The notes below the pieces were generated by a model that did no database searches, was not told the DNA's origin, and saw nothing but the letters and a program-made list of their open reading frames with translations. From Oligoflexia bacterium (GTDB lineage: Bacteria; Bdellovibrionota; UBA1018), in assembly GCA_014378465.1 (NCBI GenBank), contig JACMNQ010000026.1, positions 1 to 49,731 on the forward strand: a DNA stretch of 49,731 bases, read 5' to 3'. Shown in pieces: positions 8,303 through 17,313 of this stretch (position 1 is the stretch's first letter; the number at the start of each line of letters is the position of its first letter). Position numbers and translations under genes: made by a program.

Positions 8303-9407
8303 TTTCGGCTCCCTGCAGTTTTTCGAGTTCATTTTCATCAGTCAAAACATAATGGCTGGGACGTCCATTCAGATGAATCAGTCGCGCACCGAGCTGCTCC
8401 GCCTGTGAGCGCTTGAGAAGCATGAACCGCCCACCCACATCGACCGCGACCCCATGCCAGGGTGTCAACCAGTGATCGGGCTCGATCAGGCGAATGCCGA
8501 GCTTTTTCGCGCCACAGGTCTGAGGATGAATGGAGAGCCGGATGGCACCTGGAAAGCGCGCTGAAACCCAGTCGCCCCAGGCTTGACTGCGCTGAATCAC
8601 GGCGTAGGCGCGGGTACGACATTCTTTCTGGATTGCCGTACGACTTTGAGTTTGTCCGGGAAAAGTTGCATCTTCGACCAGGAATCGCGTGATGCCGCAG
8701 TAAAGACGATTGGCTTCTCGGTCATCCACTGAGCAGTCGCTGGCTTTTCCGCCACGACTGATCGCCTTTTTGAGAAGGTCAAGGGGCTGCGCGTATTGGA
8801 CCATCAGCCGTGCACGCATCTGATCAAAAGCAAGTCCCTCAGACAGATCGTCATAAACATCATCCAGATCAAACGTGCTGATCGAGCTGAGGCCCGGGTC
8901 AGTGATCATGCGAGAGAGCTCACGCTGGTAGGCGGTGACATCCTCGTCCCGCATTCCGACCACGTCGCTGAAAACTCTTCCATCCGAGCAGAGGATGATG
9001 CGCGCACCGGGAGCGTAATAGCGCTCCACGCGATCACAGAGGTGCTGCAGGAATTCAAGAGCGCGCCTTTCAGCCATGTCCGGCAGAGTGCCGAGAACTT
9101 TCGCCAGGTTGGGAGACTTGCCCGGGAACGCCGGCAAGACGAGGGTAACCGGGATTCCCTGCTCCACTGCCGAAACGATTTTTGAAAGATGGGGTGCCAG
9201 GCACTTTTGACAAGGAGTTGAGGCGCAAGCTGCTTGCGGGCCGGAAATTCTGCGAAACTTCATGATATCCGTCAAAATGTCATGAGCGATCACCTCATGG
9301 CGAGTTCGAGCGCGAGAGAGATTGACACCAAAACCGTCGGAGGGTTCCAGGTATGGCTCCAAGCATTCTGACTCAACTTTGATTGACGTCTCGGTAAATT
9401 CCAACAT
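8286..9407 (-). CDS. isnA: Isonitrile synthase (IsnA/PvcA/DIT1 family)
   Basis: A 373-residue member of the DIT1/PvcA family. The hallmark LPAFPGKSPN is at residues 91-100. The second conserved block is SIHPQTCGAKKLGIRL (about 292-307) followed by WLTPWHGVAV. A Cys-rich stretch CASTPCQKC sits at 61-69. Known members turn the amino group of L-tyrosine or L-tryptophan into an isonitrile, taking the carbon from ribulose 5-phosphate. The Tyr versus Trp choice cannot be read from motifs. GGGGAAG lies five bases before the ATG. It is the first gene of a five-gene operon whose later members look like tailoring enzymes. Confidence 0.92.
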   Translation of the reverse strand: MLEFTETSIKVESECLEPYLEPSDGFGVNLSRARTRHEVIAHDILTDIMKFRRISGPQAACASTPCQKCLAPHLSKIVSAVEQGIPVTLVLPAFPGKSPNLAKVLGTLPDMAERRALEFLQHLCDRVERYYAPGARIILCSDGRVFSDVVGMRDEDVTAYQRELSRMITDPGLSSISTFDLDDVYDDLSEGLAFDQMRARLMVQYAQPLDLLKKAISRGGKASDCSVDDREANRLYCGITRFLVEDATFPGQTQSRTAIQKECRTRAYAVIQRSQAWGDWVSARFPGAIRLSIHPQTCGAKKLGIRLIEPDHWLTPWHGVAVDVGGRFMLLKRSQAEQLGARLIHLNGRPSHYVLTDENELEKLQGAENAAEN

Positions 9408-9478
9408 TCTCGCTTCCCCACTTCAAAGGGAACATAGGACGTCTTTCGTCATAAATAAAATAGGCAAACGAGAGTTCC

Positions 9479-9499
9479 ATCATAGTCAAAAGTTATGAT
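9479..9499 (-). promoter_or_regulatory. Inverted repeat over a -35-like box upstream of isnA
   Basis: ATCATA and TATGAT form perfect 6-bp arms separated by 9 bp. On the minus strand the interval contains TTGACT (9484-9489), a good -35 match, but the expected -10 position is weak (TGCCTA, or TATTTT with a long spacer). It lies about 70 bp upstream of the isnA ATG and may be the operator of the isonitrile operon. No regulator gene is adjacent. Confidence 0.3.
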
Positions 9500-9524
9500 C
9501 GGCCTTGAGCAGCAGGAGCCCGCC

Positions 9525-9629
9525 CATGAATGGGCAAGCTCTCGACGGAAAATGGAAGGATACTTTGCGGATACGGGTGGATCCTTCATCATTGCTCCTG
9601 AATCCACTCTGAAGCGCAATCTCGGTAAC
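9525..9629 (-). pseudogene. AraC-type HTH remnant
   Basis: Read on the minus strand, about 35 codons give VTEIALQSGFRSN followed by STRIRKV and PSRA. This resembles the second helix-turn-helix and C-terminus of AraC-family regulators (consensus iAlesGF.S...FsR.FRK.fG.sPsr.R). No N-terminal domain or start codon is associated, so it can only be a fragment. The match is by eye and short. Confidence 0.3.
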
Positions 9630-9639
9630 GCGACAAAGC

Positions 9640-9782
9640 CCGCTCCTTCAACCACTCGCAAGTCCACCTGGATGCGAGGCTCGAGTGCTCGCTTCAGAAA
9701 CTCCGCTTGCTCGGGCGGCGGGATGGTGTCCTCACTCCCAGACCAGACCAGACCAGACCTGAATCGGGATGAGGACTTCCTT
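9640..9782 (-). pseudogene. Alpha/beta hydrolase C-terminal remnant broken by a 5-bp tandem repeat
   Basis: The minus strand reads EVLIPIQVWSG in one frame and then SEDTIPPPEQAEFLKRALE...VVEGAG in another, the usual pattern near the C-terminus of alpha/beta hydrolases. Two frames are joined by four tandem CCAGA units (9738-9757 on the plus strand); two units would put the parts in one frame. The catalytic His normally after GAG is missing (Phe). The remainder is lost. This is probably debris of a former neighbour gene. Confidence 0.35.
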
Positions 9783-9907
9783 GCAATGTGAATTCAACCC
9801 TGAGTGCAAGTGTGCGGCCTTCAGTTCCGAGCAATCCACGAAAGTGAGATCAACTTCGGCCACGTTATTCAGCCGCTGCCGCAGGTTCCTGGGCAATAAA
9901 AAAGATC

Positions 9908-9972
9908 ATAGGTTAAACCTATCTCGCCATACTCAAATGCGATTGGACTCGCACCGCGTTCTGGCAAATCAT
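9908..9972 (+). promoter_or_regulatory. OxyR-type box and sigma-70-like promoter of katG
   Basis: ATAGGTTAAACCTAT at 9908-9922 is a 7-1-7 palindrome that fits the OxyR element ATAGnTnnnAnCTAT at every fixed position. A weaker second element ATACTCAAATGCGAT follows at 9929-9943. Immediately downstream is TTGGAC (9943-9948), 18 bp, AATCAT (9967-9972). This is the classical activator-adjacent-to--35 arrangement. A Fur-family protein such as PerR could also use a 7-1-7 palindrome. Confidence 0.55.
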
Positions 9973-9981
9973 TAAAGGTGA

Positions 9982-12387
<2,406 letters not shown>

Positions 12388-12430
12388 CTGGGAACCGCTA
12401 TTGGAGAAGTTGAAGTTTCTCCACCCATCG

Positions 12431-12470
12431 AAAAAAAAAGGCTGCTCCGCAAGGAGTGGTCTTTTTTTTA
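12431..12470 (+). terminator. Rho-independent terminator of katG
   Basis: The stem GGCTGCTCC/GGAGTGGTC (12440-12448 with 12453-12461, including G-U pairs) has a GCAA tetraloop. It is flanked by an A-tract and followed by eight T. It lies about 50 bp after the katG stop. Confidence 0.8.
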
Positions 12471-12480
12471 TCTTCCGCTC

Positions 12481-12758
12481 TCAAGGCTTGATCACATCTC
12501 CCTTTTCAGAAAGTGCGAAGCCGACTGGACTGAATGAAGTCCCGAAGTATTCGGTGAGAATTGATTCGGGGATCGAAAGTCGACCTCCTGTCAGGACCGA
12601 GACTCCACGATACGGCTCGTTCAATGACTCAAACGGTTTGCTCGCGCCGAATGGAGTACCCCGACGAATCGCCTGGAAGCGGGAGTGGCAGAGTCATCAT
12701 AGGCGGCGCTTTCGAATCTGGACTCAGCGTTCGCAGCGAGCGCGGTGACTGCGATCCA
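12481..12758 (-). pseudogene. Frameshifted remnant of an unknown protein
   Basis: The minus strand reads coding-like sequence in two frames: first AVTALAANAESRFESAAYDD, then after a frame change near 12660 GASKPFESLNEPYRGV, TGGRLSIPESILTEYFG and ending EKGDVIKP before a TGA at 12481-12483. I see no start codon with a ribosome binding site. The AANA-ES segment could be the end of a signal peptide. I do not recognise the family. It occupies most of the gap between katG and the first SOUL gene. Confidence 0.33.
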
Positions 12759-12882
12759 TCATGAGCTGAGCGATGCCACCGGAGACAGTTCTCGGACCTG
12801 ATATTTTTCTTAGACATCAGAATTCAGCTGAATCCCCTTACAATTTTCACACAAAATTTCTCAGTAACTCGAGGCCAAGAAC

Positions 12883-13590
12883 GGATCGATGGCGCGAAGG
12901 GAGTCAACTCCTGGCTCGGATCTTGTTATGTGAGCGCTGAGGATGTATCCATGGGTGAGTTTATGGGTGAGTTTGACGAGGTGAATGATGACGCGGTATC
13001 TCACAACGGTGCTACTTTCAGTATTTCTGCACGCGGGGGCAGCCATGGCTACTGAAGAACCCAAATATGCGGTTGAGTCCAAGGCCGATTCCTACGAGAT
13101 CAGAAAATATGAGGCAACGCTGGTGGCTGAAACCAAAATTGAAGGGCGTTTTGATGACGCCGGCAATCAAGCGTTTCGAATTTTGGCTGACTATATTTTT
13201 GGCAATAACAAAGCCAAAACCAAGCTCGCGATGACTGCTCCCGTGACGCAGCAGCCTCCCACCGAAAAGATCGCCATGACCGCGCCAGTCAACCAAATGC
13301 AAACCCCTGCCGGCTTTTTGGTGCAGTTCACGATGCCCTCGGGCTTCACGCTTGCGACCCTCCCCGAGCCCAACGATGCCCGCGTCCACCTCCGCGAGAT
13401 TCCGCCCAGGCGGGTTGCGGTTTACAGTTATACGGGGTCATGGTCTGAGTCGCGGTACACCGAAATGCTCGCTGAATTCCGCAAGCAACTCCAAAAGAGC
13501 GGCGTGCAGACCCAGGGCGAGCCCGTATTTGCGCGCTTCAATTCGCCTTTCACGCTCTGGTTTCTCCGGCGAAATGAAATCTGGCTTGAG
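12883..13590 (+). repeat. Direct repeat copy 1 (SOUL gene plus about 100 bp of leader)
   Basis: This stretch matches 17314-18012 in the same orientation, from GGAT-GATGGCGCGAAGGGAG through the leader and nearly all of the SOUL gene. Copy 1 carries a tandem 12-bp duplication ATGGGTGAGTTT (12951-12962 and 12963-12974) that copy 2 has once. The conserved leader shows that the duplication included the control region. Confidence 0.85.
12951..13055 (+). CDS. Possible leader peptide overlapping SOUL copy 1
   Basis: A 34-codon ORF with start ATG at 12951 has GAGGA seven bases upstream, a better ribosome site than that of the SOUL gene. It begins MGEFMGEFDEVNDD, ends GGSHGY, and overlaps the first 70 bases of the SOUL gene in another frame. 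The second copy (17382-17474) keeps the ORF open and in frame despite the 12-bp indel. This could be a translationally coupled leader, or an accident of conservation under the overlapping gene. Confidence 0.3.
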   Translation: MGEFMGEFDEVNDDAVSHNGATFSISARGGSHGY

Positions 13591-13617
13591 CTCGGACAGG
13601 CGAGCGATCGTCATTGA
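12985..13617 (+). CDS. SOUL-family heme-binding protein, exported (copy 1)
   Basis: A 210-residue SOUL/HBP-domain protein. Signal peptide MMTRYLTTVLLSVFLHAGAA ends near AMA-TEEP. The domain begins YAVESKADSYEIRKYEATLVA and carries the repeated MTAPV motifs (LAMTAPVTQQ, IAMTAPVNQ), then PPRRVAVYSYTGSWSE and FLRRNEIWLEL, all typical of the family. SOUL proteins bind heme or tetrapyrroles; the exact role in bacteria is poorly defined. GAGG lies just upstream and fits a start at 12985 or at the next Met, 12988. A paralogue at 17404-18018 has about four in five residues identical by eye. The C-terminus runs a few residues longer than copy 2. Confidence 0.88.
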   Translation: MMTRYLTTVLLSVFLHAGAAMATEEPKYAVESKADSYEIRKYEATLVAETKIEGRFDDAGNQAFRILADYIFGNNKAKTKLAMTAPVTQQPPTEKIAMTAPVNQMQTPAGFLVQFTMPSGFTLATLPEPNDARVHLREIPPRRVAVYSYTGSWSESRYTEMLAEFRKQLQKSGVQTQGEPVFARFNSPFTLWFLRRNEIWLELGQASDRH

Positions 13618-13658
13618 CTTGCCACTGTCCAGAATGTCAGGCCATCTACCGCTGCCGC

Positions 13659-14660
13659 TCAACCTGGCTTGCGGTTGACCGACAAGCTTACCGCGATCGA
13701 GGATCCGATGAGAGCTCCAATGACGCTCAGCGACCAGGTGATTGGAAATTTTCCGCCGAATGCCTGATCCAACCAAACCATCTTGAGGCCCACGAAGACG
13801 AGCACCGATGCAAGACCATACTTGATGAAGACAAAACGGTCCATCACCCCCGCGAGCATGAAGTACATCGAGCGCAGGCCCAGGATCGCGAAAATATTCG
13901 AAGTGAAAACGATCAACGGCTCGCGCGTCAGTGCGAAGATGGCAGGTACGGAATCCACTGCAAAGACGATGTCGCTCAGTTCCAGAAAAATCAGAGCGAG
14001 AAAAAGCGGCGTGACATGGATCAGCCCGTTCTTCCTGATGAAAAATTTCTGGCCCTCGACCTGAGGATGGACTCTGAATACCCTCTTGAGCTGGCGGACT
14101 ATGAAGGTCCCTTCGAGGTCACGAGGCGCTGATCCCGCAAAGACCATTTTGATGCCGGTCGCGATCAGCAGCGCGCCAAAGAAGATCACGACCCCGTGGT
14201 ACTGCGTGAGGACTGACCCCAGGGCGATGAAGGTTGCTCGGAAGACGAGCGCACCGAGGATGCCCCAGAACAGCACGCGGTGTTGATATTTCTTCGGGAT
14301 CCCGAAGTAACCGAAGACCACCGCGAAGACGAAGATGTTGTCAATGGCGAGTGCCTTCTCAACCACGAACCCGGTGAGAAATTCGAGCGCTGTGGTCTTT
14401 GCCTGGGCTTCGGGGTCAAAGCCGGGCAAACCCAGATACTTCGGATCAGTCAGGAAGTGGTGGCGGGCAAAAAGGTAGAAAATGAAGTTGAACCCCAGGG
14501 CCATGCTGACCCACAGTGCGGTCCAGGCTGAAGCTTCTTTAAAGCCGACCTCATGGGCCTTTTTGTGAAAGACACCCAGGTCAAGCCCCAGGACGACGAG
14601 CACAAACGCCGTGAAAGCGATATAGAACCACCAGTATTCCGCAAATGTGAAAAAGACCAT
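13659..14660 (-). CDS. TerC-family integral membrane protein
   Basis: A 333-residue polytopic membrane protein of the TerC/Alx family. Seen: FLTGFVVEKALAIDNIFVFAVVF with the conserved Glu and AIDN motif, and the pseudo-repeat LALIFLELSDIVFAVDSVPAIFA with Glu/Asp pairs in the membrane. Family members are linked to tellurium resistance, Mn(II) export or metalation of exported proteins. There is no yybP-ykoY riboswitch in the short 5' region, unlike E. coli alx. It is divergent from the LysR gene, which could regulate it. It converges on SOUL copy 1, so the two are separate units. Confidence 0.88.
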   Translation of the reverse strand: MVFFTFAEYWWFYIAFTAFVLVVLGLDLGVFHKKAHEVGFKEASAWTALWVSMALGFNFIFYLFARHHFLTDPKYLGLPGFDPEAQAKTTALEFLTGFVVEKALAIDNIFVFAVVFGYFGIPKKYQHRVLFWGILGALVFRATFIALGSVLTQYHGVVIFFGALLIATGIKMVFAGSAPRDLEGTFIVRQLKRVFRVHPQVEGQKFFIRKNGLIHVTPLFLALIFLELSDIVFAVDSVPAIFALTREPLIVFTSNIFAILGLRSMYFMLAGVMDRFVFIKYGLASVLVFVGLKMVWLDQAFGGKFPITWSLSVIGALIGSSIAVSLSVNRKPG

Positions 14661-14806
14661 GATCGAAATCTCGCAAAGGGCTTGAAGAACGTTTGATCAT
14701 CATGACCCAGATTCATGCATCTTTCAAATCGATAAACAGTTTGCTTTGCAGTGCTATCGACGATACTGAAAAAGGCAGGCCCTCAATGGCTTGGAGGATT
14801 GAAGTG
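14661..14806. promoter_or_regulatory. Divergent control region terC / lysR
   Basis: The shared intergenic region contains an inverted repeat TCGATA (14729-14734) and TATCGA (14755-14760) with a 20-bp spacer. It could be a LysR-type site. No strong promoter match stands out on either strand. Confidence 0.3.
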
Positions 14807-15691
14807 ATGAACCCGTGGATCAATTACCACCATCTATTCTATTTCAAAACGATCGCAGAGGAAGGCTCGGTGTCCAAAGCGGCCGTGAGACTGCATGTCG
14901 GCCAGCCGACCCTATCCGCGCAACTCAGGCAATTTGAAGAAGCCATTGGAGTGCAGCTCTTTGAAAGGCAGCACAAGAAGCTGATACTGACCGAGCAGGG
15001 CAAAGTGGCGCTGGATTACTCGAAGAACATCTTCAGAATGGGTTCGGAAATGTATGAAGTGCTGCATGACCGGTTCAAGCCTTTGCGACCCGCATTGCAT
15101 CTGGGGGCGCTGGACAGCGTGCCGAAGCAGATCGTGCTTCAGCTTGTGAAACATGCTTACCGGATCTCTCCCTGCCAGATCACGTTGTCCGAGGGAAAAT
15201 CGGATGAACTTCTGAGAGAGTTGATCGCGCATCGGCTGGACATCATGGTCACCAATTTCCTGCCGACGGGTTCTGATGCGAAGGGACTTTACCCCCGGTC
15301 CATCACGAAGAAAAACGTCGCGTTTTATGGAGCGCCCCGCTTCAAGGCGCTTCGCAAGGGGTTTCCAAAATCGATTTCCGGGCAGCCCATGATTCTTCCG
15401 ACCTATGACAGTCGACTCCGGCCTGATCTGGATCACTGGGCAAAGCTGAATCAGATTGAGTTCAATGTGATCGCCGAAAGTCAGGACATCTCCGTCAAGA
15501 AGCTGATGGCAATCAGTGAAATGGGCCTGATTCCGACGGCCACTCACACGGTGACGGGGCAAGTGCTCCGCGGCGAACTCATCGAAATTGGCCAGCTTCA
15601 GGGAGTTCATGAAGAACTCTTTCTGATCACGGCTCAAAGAAGGCATGCCAATCCCGTCGCCTCGAAGCTCAAGGAAACTTTCACCATCTGA
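14807..15691 (+). CDS. LysR-family regulator, NhaR-like
   Basis: A 294-residue LysR regulator. The N-terminal winged HTH NYHHLFYFKTIAEEGSVSKA with QPTLSAQLRQFEEAIG strongly resembles NhaR, the activator of the Na+/H+ antiporter gene nhaA. A type 2 periplasmic-binding-like effector domain follows. Start: ATG at 14807, with GGAGG nine bases upstream; a longer in-frame reading from 14693 lacks a ribosome site and family resemblance. No antiporter lies nearby. The divergent terC gene is the best candidate target, by the usual LysR layout only. Confidence 0.85.
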   Translation: MNPWINYHHLFYFKTIAEEGSVSKAAVRLHVGQPTLSAQLRQFEEAIGVQLFERQHKKLILTEQGKVALDYSKNIFRMGSEMYEVLHDRFKPLRPALHLGALDSVPKQIVLQLVKHAYRISPCQITLSEGKSDELLRELIAHRLDIMVTNFLPTGSDAKGLYPRSITKKNVAFYGAPRFKALRKGFPKSISGQPMILPTYDSRLRPDLDHWAKLNQIEFNVIAESQDISVKKLMAISEMGLIPTATHTVTGQVLRGELIEIGQLQGVHEELFLITAQRRHANPVASKLKETFTI

Positions 15692-15837
15692 CTTCTTGCA
15701 CTGCTTTTAGCTCTGCAAGTGACTTCTTTTATCTATTTTAACAATTCGTGATCTTCCTTTAGATTGGTGAACAGGTGGAGCCCTGCTCCGCGCTTGTGCG
15801 GACAAATGATCGCTGGATCCAATTCAAGGAGATCAAT

Positions 15838-16206
15838 ATGATTTTGGTGAAGTTCAAGTCCCTGAAAGAATCTCAAATCGCGAAAAATGCAGTGATTGAA
15901 AGAGTTGAAGCGCTGGAACTGAAATTTCCCGACCTCACGGAAAGCAGAATCACGGTGACTCTGGAAATGGAGAATTCTCCCCTGAAAGCCGGCCCAGACC
16001 TCTTCACAGTGAAGTTGCACGTGGTGCGCGGCCGGTATGACGGCATCACGGTCACCAAGGCTGATCAGAATCTCTACGTCGCGCTGGCAGAAGTCGTTGA
16101 ACACATGCTCGAACGACTGAATCGTTTCGGCGACCGCGCTCGGGTGAAGGAAAGAAACAAGGCTCGAAAGGTCGTCCGGCGCCTTGATTTCATGGAGCCT
16201 GTATGA
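15838..16206 (+). CDS. Ribosome hibernation factor-like protein (HPF/RaiA family)
   Basis: A 122-residue protein with the beta-alpha-beta layout of the S30AE/HPF family. It begins MILVKFKSLKESQIAKNAV, has the ITVTLEMEN strand and FTVKLHVVRGRYDGITVTKAD, followed by VALAEVVEHMLERLNR and a basic tail (RVKERNKARKVVRR). Such proteins bind the 30S decoding centre and silence ribosomes in stress or stationary phase. AAGGAG stands six bases before the ATG. Its TGA overlaps the carbonic anhydrase ATG by 4 nt, so the two are co-translated, an unusual pairing. It lacks the long C-terminal dimerisation domain of long HPF. Confidence 0.75.
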   Translation: MILVKFKSLKESQIAKNAVIERVEALELKFPDLTESRITVTLEMENSPLKAGPDLFTVKLHVVRGRYDGITVTKADQNLYVALAEVVEHMLERLNRFGDRARVKERNKARKVVRRLDFMEPV

Positions 16207-16958
16207 ATTCTTCACGCGTGAAAAAATTTGCTCTTCTTTCCACGATCTCAATTCTGTTCACGGCGGGGCTTGGCTGCAGCACTCCTCAGTCAAAGCCCGT
16301 TCCGCAGATCTCCGCGGAGGCTTCCCAGTCCCTGGAGACGCCTGCAGTCTCACGAAGTGCGGGGATCCACTCACCGGCGGAGGCCTTGGCCGCACTTCAG
16401 GAAGGCAATCGCCGTTTCATTGACGGTCAGCCTTTCAAGGCCAATTACCTTCATCAGGTAGCACTGACGAAGGACCATCAAGCTCCTTTTGCGGCGATCG
16501 TGTCCTGCCTGGATTCGCGCATTCCCCCGGAAATTGTCTTTGATCAGGGAATTGGCGATGTCTTCGTGGCTCGAGTGGCGGGCAACATTGAAGACGACAA
16601 CATCATTGGGAGCCTGGAGTTCGCCACTCACGTGAAGAATGCGAAATTGATTCTGGTCATGGGTCATACGGGGTGCGGTGCCGTCGTCGGTGCCTGCAAG
16701 GACGTAAAACTCGGGCATCTCACTCAGTTGCTCGATCAGATCCAGCCGGCCGTCAAGGCGGTGAAAGCCCGATACCCCCAGCTGACTGCTGATTCCACAG
16801 CCTTTCAGGATCAGGTGGCTGAAGAGAACGTCCGCCACACTCTTGCCGATCTCCACAAGAAGAGCTCCGTCATCGCGCGACTCGTTCACGAGGGAAAGCT
16901 TGAACTGGTTGGAGGCATGTACGATGTCGCCACTGGACGGGTACGCATTTTGAAGTGA
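16203..16958 (+). CDS. Beta-carbonic anhydrase lipoprotein
   Basis: A 251-residue beta-class carbonic anhydrase, which interconverts CO2 and bicarbonate. Zinc ligands C102, H155 and C158 (SCLDSR, GHTGCG) and the catalytic dyad D104/R106 are present. The N-terminus has a basic start, a hydrophobic stretch and a lipobox-like GLGC with Cys25, so it is probably a lipid-anchored periplasmic or outer-membrane enzyme, followed by a Ser/Pro-rich linker. A weak hairpin with a T-run follows at 16979-17007. It overlaps the HPF-like gene by ATGA. Confidence 0.88.
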   Translation: MNSSRVKKFALLSTISILFTAGLGCSTPQSKPVPQISAEASQSLETPAVSRSAGIHSPAEALAALQEGNRRFIDGQPFKANYLHQVALTKDHQAPFAAIVSCLDSRIPPEIVFDQGIGDVFVARVAGNIEDDNIIGSLEFATHVKNAKLILVMGHTGCGAVVGACKDVKLGHLTQLLDQIQPAVKAVKARYPQLTADSTAFQDQVAEENVRHTLADLHKKSSVIARLVHEGKLELVGGMYDVATGRVRILK

Positions 16959-17005
16959 TGGCGCGCACGGCTGCCCTCAAGCTTCACGCAGCTTTTAAGT
17001 TCTTT

Positions 17006-17277
17006 TTAAAAAATTCCCTGATGATGACGAGAAGCGGTTGCTGAAACAAGAAAGACCGGGATAGGTAAAATGGTCGCGGGAAGCTTGTGAAAATGCTCCA
17101 TGAACTCTTCGCCATTCATGATCGGCATCATCCTATTCAGAAGAATGAGGCACGGCTCAGGAGCATCAAAAACGAATCGACGCCATATCCTTCCGATTTT
17201 AAAATCGCCACGAGGGCTTCACGAATATTACGGTCATCTTCGACTGCAAATATTTTCGGGCATTCCAGCTGGCGCAT
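17006..17277 (-). pseudogene. Response regulator receiver-domain remnant
   Basis: On the minus strand the ATG at 17277 opens KIFAVEDDRNIREALVAILK and SEGYGVDSF, the first third of a CheY-like receiver with its acidic pair. The reading then continues in another frame as EPCLILLNRMMPIMNGEEF and PIPVFLVSATAS. About a dozen residues between the parts are missing. The phosphoacceptor Asp of the LLD motif is Asn. Internal deletion, frame change and lost active site make it a dead gene. It abuts the second SOUL repeat. Confidence 0.65.
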
Positions 17278-17313
17278 ACCCCAGTATAAGTCGCAAGAGA
17301 GGGACCGTCCCCA

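Noticed and set aside
12401..12748. 115-codon ORF after katG
   Set aside because: Begins inside the katG terminator and overlaps minus-strand remnant text; nothing supports translation.
14661..14760. Manganese (yybP-ykoY) riboswitch upstream of terC
   Set aside because: The leader is short and I see none of the conserved riboswitch elements.
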